Positions 8,766 to 18,707 are shown, numbered from the stretch's first letter. The stretch: DNA of 64,000 nt from Rs1 sp036960485 (GCA_036960485.1 JBALXS010000001.1:1-64000); one strand, 5' to 3'. The notes: a model not told the origin generated them from the letters alone. Numbers and translations are program-made.

Positions 8766-9890
8766 ATGAATACAGCAGTAGCTTCCCAGAGCGATGATTA
8801 CTTCCATGAAATAAATACCAAAGTATGGAGTAACGGTAGACACTCAGTACGTTGTGTAAAAGTAATAGAAGAGACAGCAGATGTAAAAACCTTCTGCTTC
8901 ATGGCTGAACAGCCAGTAATGTTCTTCTTTAAACCTGGGCAGTTTGTTACTTTAGAGTTAGAAATAGAAGGAGAGCAAATTATGCGCTCTTATACTATCT
9001 CTAGTTCACCCTCGGTGCCTTATAGCTTTTCAATTACTATCAAGCGTGTGCCAGGCGGTTTAGTCTCAAACTGGTTGCACGATAATTTGCAAGAAGGTAT
9101 TGAGCTGGCAGTGCACGGGCCTGTTGGTTTGTTCAATTGTATTGATCATCCTGCAACAAAAGTGCTGCTTCTATCGGGTGGTGTCGGTATTACCCCAGTG
9201 ATGTCAATGGCGCGCTGGTTTTTTGATACTAATGCAGAAGTTGATATGCACTTCGTGCACAGTGCAAGAACGCCTGCGGATATTATTTATCATCGTGAGC
9301 TTGAGCACATGTGTTCACGTATAAGTAATTTCTCGTTAAGTTTAATTTGTGAGCGCCAAGAAACAGGTCAAGCGTGGCATGGTTATCGCGGTTATTTGGA
9401 TAGTAATAAGTTAGCGATGATTTGTAGCGATTTCATGCAGCGTGAAATTTATTGCTGTGGTCCAGAAGTTTATATGAAGGCTGTCAAAAACCTGCTGCAA
9501 AATAATGGCTTTGATATGGCGCATTATCATGAAGAATCATTTGGTGCGACCCCGGTTGAAGTAGAGCAAACTGCAATAGATCAGGCGGAAATAGCGGTTG
9601 ATGAAGCTGATGCGTTAGACAGTGCTGATATGCTCAATATCGGCTTTATCAGCAAAGGTAAAAGTATTCAAATACACCCTGGTGAAACAATCCACTCTGC
9701 GGCATCAAAACTGGGTTTAATGATACCCAAAGCCTGTGGCATGGGAATATGCGGCACTTGTAAAGTACTGAAAGTAGAAGGCGAAGCTGAAATGAATCAC
9801 AACGGCGGCATCACTGATGAAGATATTGCCGCCGGTTATATTTTGTCTTGCTGTAGTGTACCTATAACGGACTTACAAATAGATTTTTAA
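8766..9890 (+). CDS. gbcB: Glycine betaine monooxygenase reductase (GbcB-like ferredoxin-NADH reductase)
   Basis: Electron-transfer partner of the Rieske oxygenase. The 374-aa protein has an FAD domain (MRSYTISSSPS, flavin-binding RSYT-S), an NAD-binding domain (LLSGGVGITPVMSM) and a C-terminal plant-type [2Fe-2S] ferredoxin domain. The cluster Cys residues are 324, 329, 332 and 362 (spacing C-x4-C-x2-C-x29-C). This domain order is that of GbcB and related class IA/III reductases. The gene is divergent from gbcA, so the pair shares one control region. Confidence 0.88.
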   Translation: MNTAVASQSDDYFHEINTKVWSNGRHSVRCVKVIEETADVKTFCFMAEQPVMFFFKPGQFVTLELEIEGEQIMRSYTISSSPSVPYSFSITIKRVPGGLVSNWLHDNLQEGIELAVHGPVGLFNCIDHPATKVLLLSGGVGITPVMSMARWFFDTNAEVDMHFVHSARTPADIIYHRELEHMCSRISNFSLSLICERQETGQAWHGYRGYLDSNKLAMICSDFMQREIYCCGPEVYMKAVKNLLQNNGFDMAHYHEESFGATPVEVEQTAIDQAEIAVDEADALDSADMLNIGFISKGKSIQIHPGETIHSAASKLGLMIPKACGMGICGTCKVLKVEGEAEMNHNGGITDEDIAAGYILSCCSVPITDLQIDF

Positions 9891-10196
9891 GTGACGGAAC
9901 TCCTTATTTCAGAATTTATTAACTGTTTGGTTGTGCTATTAAGGGGAAAGAGCGCACTGATAGAAATAATTTTTTGTTATTAAAGAATGGTTTAATCAGT
10001 GCTGTCGCAACTAGATAGCGTTTTGTCGGATGTAAGTAGAAAACTCGCAAGTATTAAACTTACTATCGATGCTATTAAATTTATGTACCCCCTACCTGTA
10101 ATTCACGGCAAGACTAATTTTCTTGTAGGGGTTTTTTTATGCAATATAAAGCTTGTTTTTTATGGTAATTAACAAGGCTAATTCAGGGGTTTATCC
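9891..10196. other. Intergenic region between gbcB and soxB
   Basis: About 300 bp, AT-rich, with no ORF. It contains a hairpin plus T-run (10089-10138, listed separately) that ends either the gbcB transcript or a sox leader. The soxB promoter should lie in this stretch but was not placed. Confidence 0.4.
10089..10138 (+). terminator. Rho-independent terminator before soxBDAG
   Basis: CCCCTAC (10089-10095) pairs with GTAGGGG (10125-10131), followed by seven T. The 29-nt loop is unusually long for a simple terminator. It lies about 200 nt after gbcB and about 60 nt before soxB. Confidence 0.65.
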
Positions 10197-11450
10197 ATGC
10201 AAAAATATTCAGGTTTCGGGCTGTTAAAGCACGCCTTGAGTCATCATGAAAACTGGCAGCGTGTATGGCGTAACCCAGTGCCAAAGAAAAAATATGATGT
10301 GATCATCGTGGGTGGCGGTGGGCATGGCCTAGCCACTGCTTACTACTTAGCTAAAGTACACGGTATTACCAATGTTGCTGTGTTAGAAAAAGGCTATTTA
10401 GGCGGTGGTAACACAGCGAGAAATACCACCATTGTACGATCTAACTATTTGTGGGACGAGTCAGCTAAATTATATGAACATGCCATGAAATTATGGGAAG
10501 GTCTTTCACAAGATCTTAACTATAATGTGATGTTCAGTCAGCGCGGCGTATTAAACCTAGGCCATACACTACAAGACATGCGTGATATACAGCGCCGGGT
10601 GAATGCCAACCGTTTGAACGGTGTTGACGGTGAAGTGTTAGATGCACAGTCAATCAAAGAAATAGTGCCGATGATGGATTGCTCTGATAATCCACGCTAT
10701 CCAATTATGGGTGCCTCTTGGCAGCCAAGAGGCGGTGTAGCACGTCATGATGCTGTGGCTTGGGGTTATGCTCGTGCAGCAGATGCTTTAGGCGTTGATC
10801 TTATTCAGCAGTGTGAAGTAGTTGATATCATTCAAGAAGATGGTGCAGCAACAGGTGTGATGACTAAAACTCACGGCGTTATAAGTGCTAATCGTATTGG
10901 TTGTGTCACAGCGGGTAACTCTAGTGTAATGGCGGCGATGGCAGGATTTAGATTGCCACTTGAATCACATCCATTACAAGCGCTAGTGTCTGAGCCTATA
11001 AAGCCTATTTTAGATACGGTTGTGATGTCTAACCATGTACATGGTTACGTTTCACAATCTGATAAAGGCGATTTAGTGATTGGTGCAGGAATCGATGGTT
11101 ATAACGGTTATGGTCAGCGCGGTAGCTATCATACTATCGAGCACACAGTGCAGGCGATTGTTGAGCTATTCCCAGTATTTAGTCGTGTACGTATGAATCG
11201 ACAGTGGGGCGGTATTGTTGATACTTGTCCTGATGCTTGTCCGATTATCTCAGCCACTCCAGTTGAGAATTTATTCTTCAACTGTGGTTGGGGTACGGGC
11301 GGTTTTAAAGCAACTCCTGGTTCTGGGCATGTGTTTGCCGGTACGTTAGCAGCAGGTGAAGCGACCGACATGGCGAAGCCTTTCTCAATGTTCCGTTTCC
11401 ATGACGGTGCGTTAATCGATGAACACGGTGCAGCAGGCGTTGCCCATTAA
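10197..11450 (+). CDS. soxB: Sarcosine oxidase beta subunit
   Basis: Subunit of heterotetrameric sarcosine oxidase, which oxidatively demethylates sarcosine to glycine, passing the one-carbon unit to tetrahydrofolate. 417 aa, the usual length. The FAD motif is near residues 34-50 (VIIVGGGGHGLATAYYL). The conserved His in SHPLQALVSEP matches the covalent-FMN histidine of the family. The C-terminal WGTGGFKATPGSG motif is intact. It is first in soxB-soxD-soxA-soxG, with 22 bp to soxD. Confidence 0.96.
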   Translation: MQKYSGFGLLKHALSHHENWQRVWRNPVPKKKYDVIIVGGGGHGLATAYYLAKVHGITNVAVLEKGYLGGGNTARNTTIVRSNYLWDESAKLYEHAMKLWEGLSQDLNYNVMFSQRGVLNLGHTLQDMRDIQRRVNANRLNGVDGEVLDAQSIKEIVPMMDCSDNPRYPIMGASWQPRGGVARHDAVAWGYARAADALGVDLIQQCEVVDIIQEDGAATGVMTKTHGVISANRIGCVTAGNSSVMAAMAGFRLPLESHPLQALVSEPIKPILDTVVMSNHVHGYVSQSDKGDLVIGAGIDGYNGYGQRGSYHTIEHTVQAIVELFPVFSRVRMNRQWGGIVDTCPDACPIISATPVENLFFNCGWGTGGFKATPGSGHVFAGTLAAGEATDMAKPFSMFRFHDGALIDEHGAAGVAH

Positions 11451-11472
11451 GCTACTGCTATAGGAGTTATCT

Positions 11473-11781
11473 ATGTTTTATATTTACTGCCCGCACTGTG
11501 AAGAACACCGTGAAGAGGAAGAGTTCCACGCAGCTGGGGAGGCGCATATTCCGCGCCCTTTAGATCCTGAAAGCTGTAGCGATAAAGAGTGGGGCGAGTA
11601 TATGTTTTTCCGCACTAACCCGCGTGGTATCCATCATGAACTTTGGGTGCATGCTGTTGGCTGTCGCAAGTTTTTTAATATCACCCGTGATACGCAAACG
11701 TACGAGATAAAAGAAGTGTATAAAATCGGCGAACAACCAACAATTACTGCAGCCAGTGAAGCTGCGGCAAAGGAGGCTTAA
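11473..11781 (+). CDS. soxD: Sarcosine oxidase delta subunit
   Basis: Small 102-aa zinc-binding subunit of heterotetrameric sarcosine oxidase. The N-terminal YCPHCEEHREEEEF and the later HAVGCRKFF supply the Cys/His zinc ligands typical of SoxD. The stop codon is 1 nt from the soxA start, and the soxA ribosome site AGGAGG (11771-11776) lies inside its last codons, so translation is probably coupled. Confidence 0.95.
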   Translation: MFYIYCPHCEEHREEEEFHAAGEAHIPRPLDPESCSDKEWGEYMFFRTNPRGIHHELWVHAVGCRKFFNITRDTQTYEIKEVYKIGEQPTITAASEAAAKEA

Positions 11782-11782
11782 G

Positions 11783-14700
11783 ATGACACAGCAAAATCGC
11801 CTCAACAGTGGTGGGCGTATAACCCGCGACTCGAAAATAAATTTTAGCTACAACGGCAAAAGCTACCCAGGCTTTGTTGGTGATACACTAGCATCCGCAT
11901 TATTAGCGAACGGTGTGGATATCGTAGGCCGCAGTTTTAAATATAGCCGCCCACGCGGTATAGTAGCAGCAGGCGCGGAAGAACCTAACGCCATCATGCA
12001 GTTAGGTGCTACAGAGGCAACTCAAGTACCAAACGTACGTGCTACACAGCAAGAACTTTACAATGGTTTAGTGGTGGCATCGACTAACGGCTGGCCAAGT
12101 GTTGAATTCGACATGATGGGTACGCTTGGTAAAGTAGGCGGCAAAGTTATGCCACCTGGTTTTTACTATAAAACTTTTATGTATCCACAATCTATGTGGG
12201 ATACCTATGAAAAATATATTCGCAAAGCTGCCGGTTTAGGTCGCTCACCCCTTGAAACAGATCCAGATAGATACGATCACTACAATCAGCATGCTGATAT
12301 CGTCATCGTTGGTGCAGGCCCTGCAGGTCTAAGTGCAGCTCTAGTTGCAGCGCGCAGCGGTGCACGGGTAATTATTGCCGATGAACAAGCTGAATTTGGC
12401 GGAGCTTTACTACATTCTAAAGAACTGATTGATGGCGAGCCAGCTGATCAATGGGTAGCTAAAGTGGTTGCAGAACTGGCTGAGCACAAAGAAGTACAGA
12501 TGCTGCCAAAATCGACTGTGAACGGTTATCACGATCATAATTTCGTGACTATTCACGAACGCTGTACTGATCATATTGCCGATCGTGCGGCTAAAAACCA
12601 ATCACGCCAGCGTATGCATCGTGTACGTACCAAATGGGTAGTATTGGCCACAGGCTCTCATGAACGTCCTTTAGTGTTTTCTAATAATGATGTTCCAGGC
12701 TGTATGCAAGCTTCTGGTGTTTCTACTTATATCAATCGCTACGCGGTAGTGCCAGGTAAGCAGTTAGTATTAATGACTACTAATGACAATGCTTACAATA
12801 CTGCTTTTGATTGGAAGGCAGCTGGGCGTGAAGTCGTTGCTATTGTTGATACGCGCAAGCAAGGTGCAGGTGCTGTTGTTGTTGAACAAGCTAAAACACT
12901 GGGCATTAAGATCATTAATGGCAGTGGTGTAGTTGAAGCACACGGTAGTAAGCGTGTAACTGGCGTAAGCATTGCCACTATTAATGAAGCGGGTGATAAA
13001 GTGACTGGTGCTGTTAACCAGCTAAGCTGCGATACCGTTGCTAGCTCTGGCGGCTGGAGTCCTGCGATTCACCTATCTTGTCATACCGGAAGCAGACCAG
13101 TATGGAGTGATGAAGCGATTGGTTTCTTACCGGGCCCTACTGTACAAAAGCAATTAACAGCTGGTGCAATTGAAGGCGCTTATGATTTAGCTAGTTGCTT
13201 AGCGCAAGGTACCGCAGCAGGTATTAGTGCAGCACAAAATGCAGGTTTTGAAGTAGTTGGCGATAGCAGCCCTGCGACAGCAGCAGCGATTGTCGAAAAT
13301 ACGCCGATGGCACTGTTTCATATTCCACATCCTAAGTTGACTAGCCGTGCACCTAAGCAGTTTGTTGATTTACAAAACGATGTGACAGCTGCAGGTATTG
13401 AACAAGCGACACTGGAAGGATTTGAATCAATAGAACACGTTAAGCGTTATACCGCGATGGGCTTTGGTACTGATCAAGGTAAGCTCGGAAACATCAATGG
13501 TATGGCGATTGCCGCTAAATCGATGAACAAGACAATTCCTGAAACAGGCACTACAATCTTTCGCCCTAACTACACGCCAGTTACTTTTGGTGCTATTGCT
13601 GGGCGTAATTGCGGTGAGTTATTTGATCCAAAGCGCTTTAGTGCGATGCATCAATGGCACTTAGAAAATGGTGCATTGTTTGAGGATGTGGGTAACTGGA
13701 AACGTCCATGGTACTTCCCGCAAGCGGGTGAGAGCATGCAGCAATCACTAGAGCGTGAATGTTTAGCAGTACGTGATAGTGCTGGGGTTCTTGATGCGTC
13801 AACTTTGGGTAAAATTGATATCCAAGGGCCAGATGCACGTGAATTTTTAGGACGTGTTTACACCAATGCTTGGGCAAAATTAGCGGTAGGTAAGTGTCGT
13901 TACGGTCTGATGTGTGGTGAAGACGGCATGGTATTCGATGATGGCGTAACCGCTTGTCTTGCACAAAATCACTTCGTGATGACCACTACAACCGGTGGAG
14001 CAGCAAGAGTATTAGAATGGTTAGAAATTTACCAGCAAACAGAATGGCCTGAGTTAGACGTTTACTTCAATACAGTTACTGATCACTGGTCAACAGTAAC
14101 GGTTACAGGCCCTAATGCGCGTAAGATTCTTGAAGAAGTGGTTGATGATATTGACCTCAGCAACGATGCATTCAAGTATATGGATTGGAAAGCAGCCACG
14201 GTACAAGGCGTACCCGCTAGAATTTTCCGTATCTCTTTTACCGGTGAATTATCTTTTGAAATTAACGTGCAAGCCAATTACGGAATGCGTATTTGGAAAG
14301 CGGTAATGGAAAAAGGCGCAGTATTTAATTTAACACCTTACGGTACTGAAACCATGCACATCTTACGTGCTGAAAAAGGCTTTATTATTGCTGGGCAAGA
14401 TACTGACGGATCTGTACATCCTTATGATTTAGGTATGGGTTGGGCTGTGTCTCCTAAAAAGCCATTTAGTTTTATTGGCAAGCGCGGCATGAGCCGTGAA
14501 GATTGTGTTAAAGACAACCGCAAGCAACTTGTTGGCATTACCACTAAAGATCCGAAGAAGGTGGTTCCAGAAGGATCACAAGCAGTTAATGATCCAAACC
14601 AAGCAATTCCGATGACGATGCTTGGCCATGTAACATCAAGTTATTACAGTGCTTGTTTAGGGCACTCTATCGCGATGGCTTATATTCGTAACGGTCATAA

Positions 14701-14809
14701 TCGCATGGGCGAAACAGTGTTCTATCCGCAAGCAGATGGCACTAGCATAGAAGCACAAATTTGCAGCCCAATATTTCTAGATCCTAAAGGGGAGCGTCAA
14801 AATGTCTGA
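11783..14809 (+). CDS. soxA: Sarcosine oxidase alpha subunit
   Basis: Large subunit, 1008 aa from the ATG at 11783. That start has AGGAGG seven bases upstream; an upstream in-frame start at 11756 would overlap soxD needlessly. Domains: N-terminal ferredoxin-like region (FVGDTLASALLANG), an FAD/NAD(P) domain (DIVIVGAGPAGLSAAL near 180), and a C-terminal GcvT-like folate domain from about residue 620. It carries the dinucleotide and tetrahydrofolate sites of the complex. Its end overlaps the soxG start by 8 nt. Confidence 0.96.
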   Translation: MTQQNRLNSGGRITRDSKINFSYNGKSYPGFVGDTLASALLANGVDIVGRSFKYSRPRGIVAAGAEEPNAIMQLGATEATQVPNVRATQQELYNGLVVASTNGWPSVEFDMMGTLGKVGGKVMPPGFYYKTFMYPQSMWDTYEKYIRKAAGLGRSPLETDPDRYDHYNQHADIVIVGAGPAGLSAALVAARSGARVIIADEQAEFGGALLHSKELIDGEPADQWVAKVVAELAEHKEVQMLPKSTVNGYHDHNFVTIHERCTDHIADRAAKNQSRQRMHRVRTKWVVLATGSHERPLVFSNNDVPGCMQASGVSTYINRYAVVPGKQLVLMTTNDNAYNTAFDWKAAGREVVAIVDTRKQGAGAVVVEQAKTLGIKIINGSGVVEAHGSKRVTGVSIATINEAGDKVTGAVNQLSCDTVASSGGWSPAIHLSCHTGSRPVWSDEAIGFLPGPTVQKQLTAGAIEGAYDLASCLAQGTAAGISAAQNAGFEVVGDSSPATAAAIVENTPMALFHIPHPKLTSRAPKQFVDLQNDVTAAGIEQATLEGFESIEHVKRYTAMGFGTDQGKLGNINGMAIAAKSMNKTIPETGTTIFRPNYTPVTFGAIAGRNCGELFDPKRFSAMHQWHLENGALFEDVGNWKRPWYFPQAGESMQQSLERECLAVRDSAGVLDASTLGKIDIQGPDAREFLGRVYTNAWAKLAVGKCRYGLMCGEDGMVFDDGVTACLAQNHFVMTTTTGGAARVLEWLEIYQQTEWPELDVYFNTVTDHWSTVTVTGPNARKILEEVVDDIDLSNDAFKYMDWKAATVQGVPARIFRISFTGELSFEINVQANYGMRIWKAVMEKGAVFNLTPYGTETMHILRAEKGFIIAGQDTDGSVHPYDLGMGWAVSPKKPFSFIGKRGMSREDCVKDNRKQLVGITTKDPKKVVPEGSQAVNDPNQAIPMTMLGHVTSSYYSACLGHSIAMAYIRNGHNRMGETVFYPQADGTSIEAQICSPIFLDPKGERQNV

Positions 14810-15497
14810 TCAAACAACTCAAACTGTTGATGCTGCATTTGATTATGCAAAAACAATTAGCGCAATGGATCAAAGACCCGCAACTGCTGAAATTATCGGT
14901 GAAAGCCCGTTAGCACACGCTGATTTAGCTGCTATAGCTAAAGCGCATAAAAGCAAGACAGGTTCAATAGAGCTTACTGAACTAAAACTGCGTGGTCATA
15001 TAGTATTGCGTGGAAAATTGACCAGCAGCAGTTTTACTCAAGGTGTTGAGCAAGTATTAGGCATGGCATTGCCGGGGCCATTACAGATGGTAGAAAACGG
15101 CGAATTATCAATTCGCTGGGTTTCACCGGATGAATGGCTGGTGGTTGTGCCGGGTGAACGCACTTTTGAAATCGAGCTAGCATTGATTGATGCGATGCAG
15201 GGGCACTGTGCGATTGTTAACGTATCAGGCGGGCAAACGATTTTGCGTTTAGTCGGCAGTGATGTACAAAAACTGTTACAAAAATCAGCACCTTTTGATG
15301 TGCATGACCGTAACTTCCCTGTCGGCAAGGTAGTTACTACGTTGTTCGCCAAGACCCAGGCGATTATTAGTCGTAGTGGCGATCAGCAGTGGGAGCTGGT
15401 TGTGAGACGCAGCTTTGCAGATTATGCGTGGCTATGGTTACAAGATGCCTGTGCTGAGTTTGATTTAGTGATTCGCGAAGAAGCAAAAAGCGCATAG
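14802..15497 (+). CDS. soxG: Sarcosine oxidase gamma subunit
   Basis: 231-aa last subunit of the heterotetrameric sarcosine oxidase, related to the GcvT fold. Family stretches SPDEWLVVVPGE, LRLVGSDVQKLL and RRSFADYAWLWL are present. The ATG is 8 nt inside soxA and follows a GGGGAG-like ribosome site. In Pseudomonas purU often follows; here a strong terminator comes next instead. Confidence 0.94.
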   Translation: MSDQTTQTVDAAFDYAKTISAMDQRPATAEIIGESPLAHADLAAIAKAHKSKTGSIELTELKLRGHIVLRGKLTSSSFTQGVEQVLGMALPGPLQMVENGELSIRWVSPDEWLVVVPGERTFEIELALIDAMQGHCAIVNVSGGQTILRLVGSDVQKLLQKSAPFDVHDRNFPVGKVVTTLFAKTQAIISRSGDQQWELVVRRSFADYAWLWLQDACAEFDLVIREEAKSA

Positions 15498-15567
15498 AAC
15501 AACGATAGTGCTACTTAAGTAGCATAGTGCGCGTTATGCATTTGTGGTCTAATTTAACCACTTTGTG

Positions 15568-15608
15568 GCCAGCGGTAGTTTTAAGGTTCTGCCGCTGGCT
15601 TTTTTTTA
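15568..15608 (+). terminator. Terminator of soxBDAG
   Basis: GCCAGCGG (15568-15575) pairs perfectly with CCGCTGGC (15592-15599) around a 16-nt loop, followed by eight T. It is 70 nt after the soxG stop. Confidence 0.9.
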
Positions 15609-16031
15609 TTTTTAAACCTCTAAATTCTTATTCCTCGTTATTAAACCCTCTATTTACTTCTTTATTACTGCTCGCATTTATTAAATTTACTTGTGAATAG
15701 CACTGTTTCGAACCCACTTTTACGATTAACCCAATCATGTTGCATTTGCACTGTGATTAGCTTGAACATGCAATACGAATTAATCTAGAGCAACGTTGGG
15801 ACGTTTAATCATTGGCAATGTTAAAAAGCTAAATTGTGTTTATCAGCATGACTAGAGTTGTAGATATCTATTTGTATGTAAGTTAAAGATAGGGAATCTC
15901 AATAAAGCAGCATTTTTTCTAGGACTAACAGGGTTTTGCTTGCTAGTATGAGTTTAGAAAAAGTAACGATTTGGCGTAAAGAGATGTATGTGGTATTTAG
16001 CAAATTTAAGCAGTAAAAAGAGAGTTAAGTA
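15609..16031. other. Intergenic region upstream of trpG
   Basis: About 420 bp of AT-rich sequence with no supported ORF on either strand. No trpE and no tryptophan-leader peptide (run of Trp codons) is visible. The trpG promoter should be here. Confidence 0.4.
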
Positions 16032-16616
16032 ATGTTGTTAATGATAGATAACTTTGATTCATTTACTTATAACTTAACCCAGTATTTGTCCGAGTTAGGG
16101 GCGCAGGTTTGTGTTAAGCGTAATAATGAAATTAGTTTAGCGCAAATAGCAGAGTTAGCGCCTAAGTTGATTGTAATATCGCCAGGCCCTTGTACGCCAA
16201 ATGAAGCGGGAATTAGTGTTCCGGTTATCGAGGAATTTGCAACGACAATACCAATTTTAGGTGTGTGCTTGGGGCATCAAAGTATCGCAATCGCATTCGG
16301 CGGCAAAGTGATACGAGCAAAGCGTGTTATGCATGGAAAAACCAGCTGGATAAAACATAATTCGCTTGGGGTTTTTGCAGGCTTGCAAAATCCTCTACAG
16401 GTCACTCGTTATCACTCATTAGTGGTTGATATAGAGAGTTTACCGAGTTGTTTAGAAATAACTGCGTGGACAGAAAATAGCGACGGGTCTATCGATGAAA
16501 TTATGGGGTTTCGCCATAAAGAGTTAAGTATTGAAGGGGTGCAGTTTCACCCAGAATCAATACTAACTGCCCAAGGGCATGATCTTTTAGAGAACTTTGT
16601 TAAGCCCTATTTATAA
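16032..16616 (+). CDS. trpG: Anthranilate synthase component II (glutamine amidotransferase)
   Basis: 194-aa class I glutamine amidotransferase that supplies ammonia for anthranilate synthesis. It begins LLMIDNFDSFTYNL, typical of TrpG/PabA. The nucleophile Cys is in GVCLGHQS and the His-Glu pair in VQFHPES. The trpD and trpC neighbours favour TrpG; the same subunit may also serve PabB, since no separate pabA is seen. trpE is not adjacent, as in Pseudomonas, where it lies elsewhere. Confidence 0.93.
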   Translation: MLLMIDNFDSFTYNLTQYLSELGAQVCVKRNNEISLAQIAELAPKLIVISPGPCTPNEAGISVPVIEEFATTIPILGVCLGHQSIAIAFGGKVIRAKRVMHGKTSWIKHNSLGVFAGLQNPLQVTRYHSLVVDIESLPSCLEITAWTENSDGSIDEIMGFRHKELSIEGVQFHPESILTAQGHDLLENFVKPYL

Positions 16617-16679
16617 GTGATGTTGATAAACGATGGTTGTAAATACATATACACACTAGCAATATAGCACTGTAATTTT

Positions 16680-16710
16680 ACACTTAAGCTTTTATATAGA
16701 GTTTAAGTGT
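16680..16710 (+). other. Stem-loop in the trpG-trpD gap
   Basis: ACACTTAA (16680-16687) and TTAAGTGT (16703-16710) are exact complements with a 15-nt loop and no T-run. It may be a processing or pausing structure between trpG and trpD; function not shown. Confidence 0.35.
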
Positions 16711-16749
16711 GTCCTGAATTTTCACCTTCAAGTGGATGAATAAATTAAA

Positions 16750-17772
16750 ATGGATATAAAAGAAGCGTTAGCGGTAGTCGCTGAAAACCGAGATTTAACT
16801 ACAGCACAAATGCAGAAAGTGATGATGCAGATCATGACAGGCCAAGCAACAGAAGCGCAAATGGGCGCTTTTTTGATGGGGCTGCGAATGAAAGGTGAAT
16901 CTGTTAAAGAGATCGCCGCCGCTGCCAGAGTAATGCGCGAGCTTGCCGTGCCTGTTAATATCAAGCATCAAGCAGCAGTTGATATTGTAGGTACAGGTGG
17001 GGATAGCGCCAACCTGTTTAATGTATCAACCGCTTGTGCAATTGTGGTGGCAGCAGCAGGAGGCTGTGTTGCTAAACACGGTAATAGATCGGTATCTTCA
17101 ACAACCGGCGCCGCTGATTTATTAGAAGAAGTAGGTGTTAACTTAGCGTTAAATCCGCAACAAGTAGCCAGTTGTATTGATGAAGTGGGGGTCGGCTTTA
17201 TGTTCGCACCACAGTATCATCGCGCAATGCGCCACGCTATTACTCCACGTAAAGAAATGGGTTTGCGTACTATTTTTAATTTACTGGGCCCGCTAACTAA
17301 CCCGTCAGGGGCTAAGCATTATTTATTAGGCGTGTTTGATAAAGCCTACTGTTTGCCAATAGCACAAGTGATGCAAGAGCTAGGTGCAAAGCATGTGTTA
17401 GTAGTGAGTGCGAGTGATGGTTTAGATGAAATAAGCTTGAATGGTGAGACGTTCGTTGCCGAATTGAAAGATAATCAAATCAGTGAATATAAAATCACCG
17501 CGGCAGATGGCGGTATTAATCCGCAAAGCTTAAATGGATTAACGGTGTTTAGTTCATCTGAGAGCTTAACCATGATCAATGCAGCGTTTAATGGCCAAGA
17601 TAAAAAAGCCGCAGATATGATTGCACTGAATGCCGGTGCTGCTTTGTATGCAGCTGATTTAGCAGACGATATTAAAGCGGGCGTGTTGATAGCAAAAACG
17701 GCAATCAATGAAGGCTTGGCGGCGCAGAAGTTGCAGCAATTGGTTAACTATAGTCAGTCTTTTACGCAGTAA
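16750..17772 (+). CDS. trpD: Anthranilate phosphoribosyltransferase
   Basis: 340-aa enzyme that joins anthranilate to phosphoribosyl pyrophosphate, the second step of tryptophan synthesis. The PRPP-binding loop GTGGDSANLFNVST and the following KHGNRSVSSTTGAAD match the TrpD family, as does the anthranilate-site region MFAPQYHRAM. It lies about 130 bp after trpG and 59 bp before trpC. Confidence 0.96.
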   Translation: MDIKEALAVVAENRDLTTAQMQKVMMQIMTGQATEAQMGAFLMGLRMKGESVKEIAAAARVMRELAVPVNIKHQAAVDIVGTGGDSANLFNVSTACAIVVAAAGGCVAKHGNRSVSSTTGAADLLEEVGVNLALNPQQVASCIDEVGVGFMFAPQYHRAMRHAITPRKEMGLRTIFNLLGPLTNPSGAKHYLLGVFDKAYCLPIAQVMQELGAKHVLVVSASDGLDEISLNGETFVAELKDNQISEYKITAADGGINPQSLNGLTVFSSSESLTMINAAFNGQDKKAADMIALNAGAALYAADLADDIKAGVLIAKTAINEGLAAQKLQQLVNYSQSFTQ

Positions 17773-17831
17773 GTGCCTGTTATATTAATAAATAAGCTGA
17801 TATGAATAAGCTAAGATAAAATAGAGATAAT

Positions 17832-18647
17832 ATGTCTGATATCCCCACTGTATTAAAAAAAATAGTAGCCCGCAAAATTGAAGAAGTCGCCGAGCGCTCT
17901 TTACATAAAAGTATTGCGGATTTAGAGAAGAATATTGCGTTAGCGATGGATAGTGATCAAACCCCGAGAGGTTTCGCCAGAGCAATGCAGCAAAGTATTT
18001 TACAGGGTCGACCTGCTGTTATTGCTGAAGCAAAAAAGCGTAGCCCTTCCAAAGGTCTATTACGAGACCCTTTCGACCCTGCACAAATAGCAAAATCTTA
18101 TCAAGCAGGTGGCGCGACCTGCATGTCTGTTTTAACTGATGCTGACTTTTTTGCAGGCCACGAGCACTATTTAATTGAAGCGCGCGCTGCATGTAGCCTA
18201 CCTGTCATTCGTAAAGATTTTATTATCGATCCGTATCAAGTGTTTGAAGCGCGAGCAATTGGGGCTGACTGTATTCTTTTGATCGTATCTTGTTTAGAGG
18301 AGCGACAAATGAAAGAGCTCAATAACCTGGCTTTGCGCTTAGGCATGGATGTGTTGATTGAAGTGCATGGTGGCGATGAGCTAGAGCAAGCGCTTAGTCT
18401 TGATAATCAACTGTTAGGTATTAATAATAGAAACTTACATACCTTTGAGGTAGATCTAGCCAATACCTTTGATTTACTAAAGTTCATTCCTAAAGAGAAA
18501 ATAGTTATCACGGAAAGCGCTATTCATACCCAAGACGATGTAGCAGCGATGCGCGATAAAGATGTACATGGGTTTTTAGTAGGTGAAGCGTTTATGCGCG
18601 CCCAAGATCCAGGCAGTAAATTAAAAGAATTGTTTTTTACTAGTTAG
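17832..18647 (+). CDS. trpC: Indole-3-glycerol phosphate synthase
   Basis: 271-aa TIM-barrel enzyme that closes the indole ring in tryptophan synthesis. Conserved AEAKKRSPSKG, VIRKDFIIDPYQV, GINNRNL and ITESAIHT segments carry the catalytic Lys and Glu residues. It is monofunctional (no TrpF domain). It ends the trpGDC group. In P. aeruginosa the next gene is vfr (crp); here an OsmC-like gene follows directly. Confidence 0.96.
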   Translation: MSDIPTVLKKIVARKIEEVAERSLHKSIADLEKNIALAMDSDQTPRGFARAMQQSILQGRPAVIAEAKKRSPSKGLLRDPFDPAQIAKSYQAGGATCMSVLTDADFFAGHEHYLIEARAACSLPVIRKDFIIDPYQVFEARAIGADCILLIVSCLEERQMKELNNLALRLGMDVLIEVHGGDELEQALSLDNQLLGINNRNLHTFEVDLANTFDLLKFIPKEKIVITESAIHTQDDVAAMRDKDVHGFLVGEAFMRAQDPGSKLKELFFTS

Positions 18648-18707
18648 AAGTCGTGCGTAAAACTAGCTACCTATTGTTAGTAATTATTTAAATAGAAGGT
18701 GTAATAC

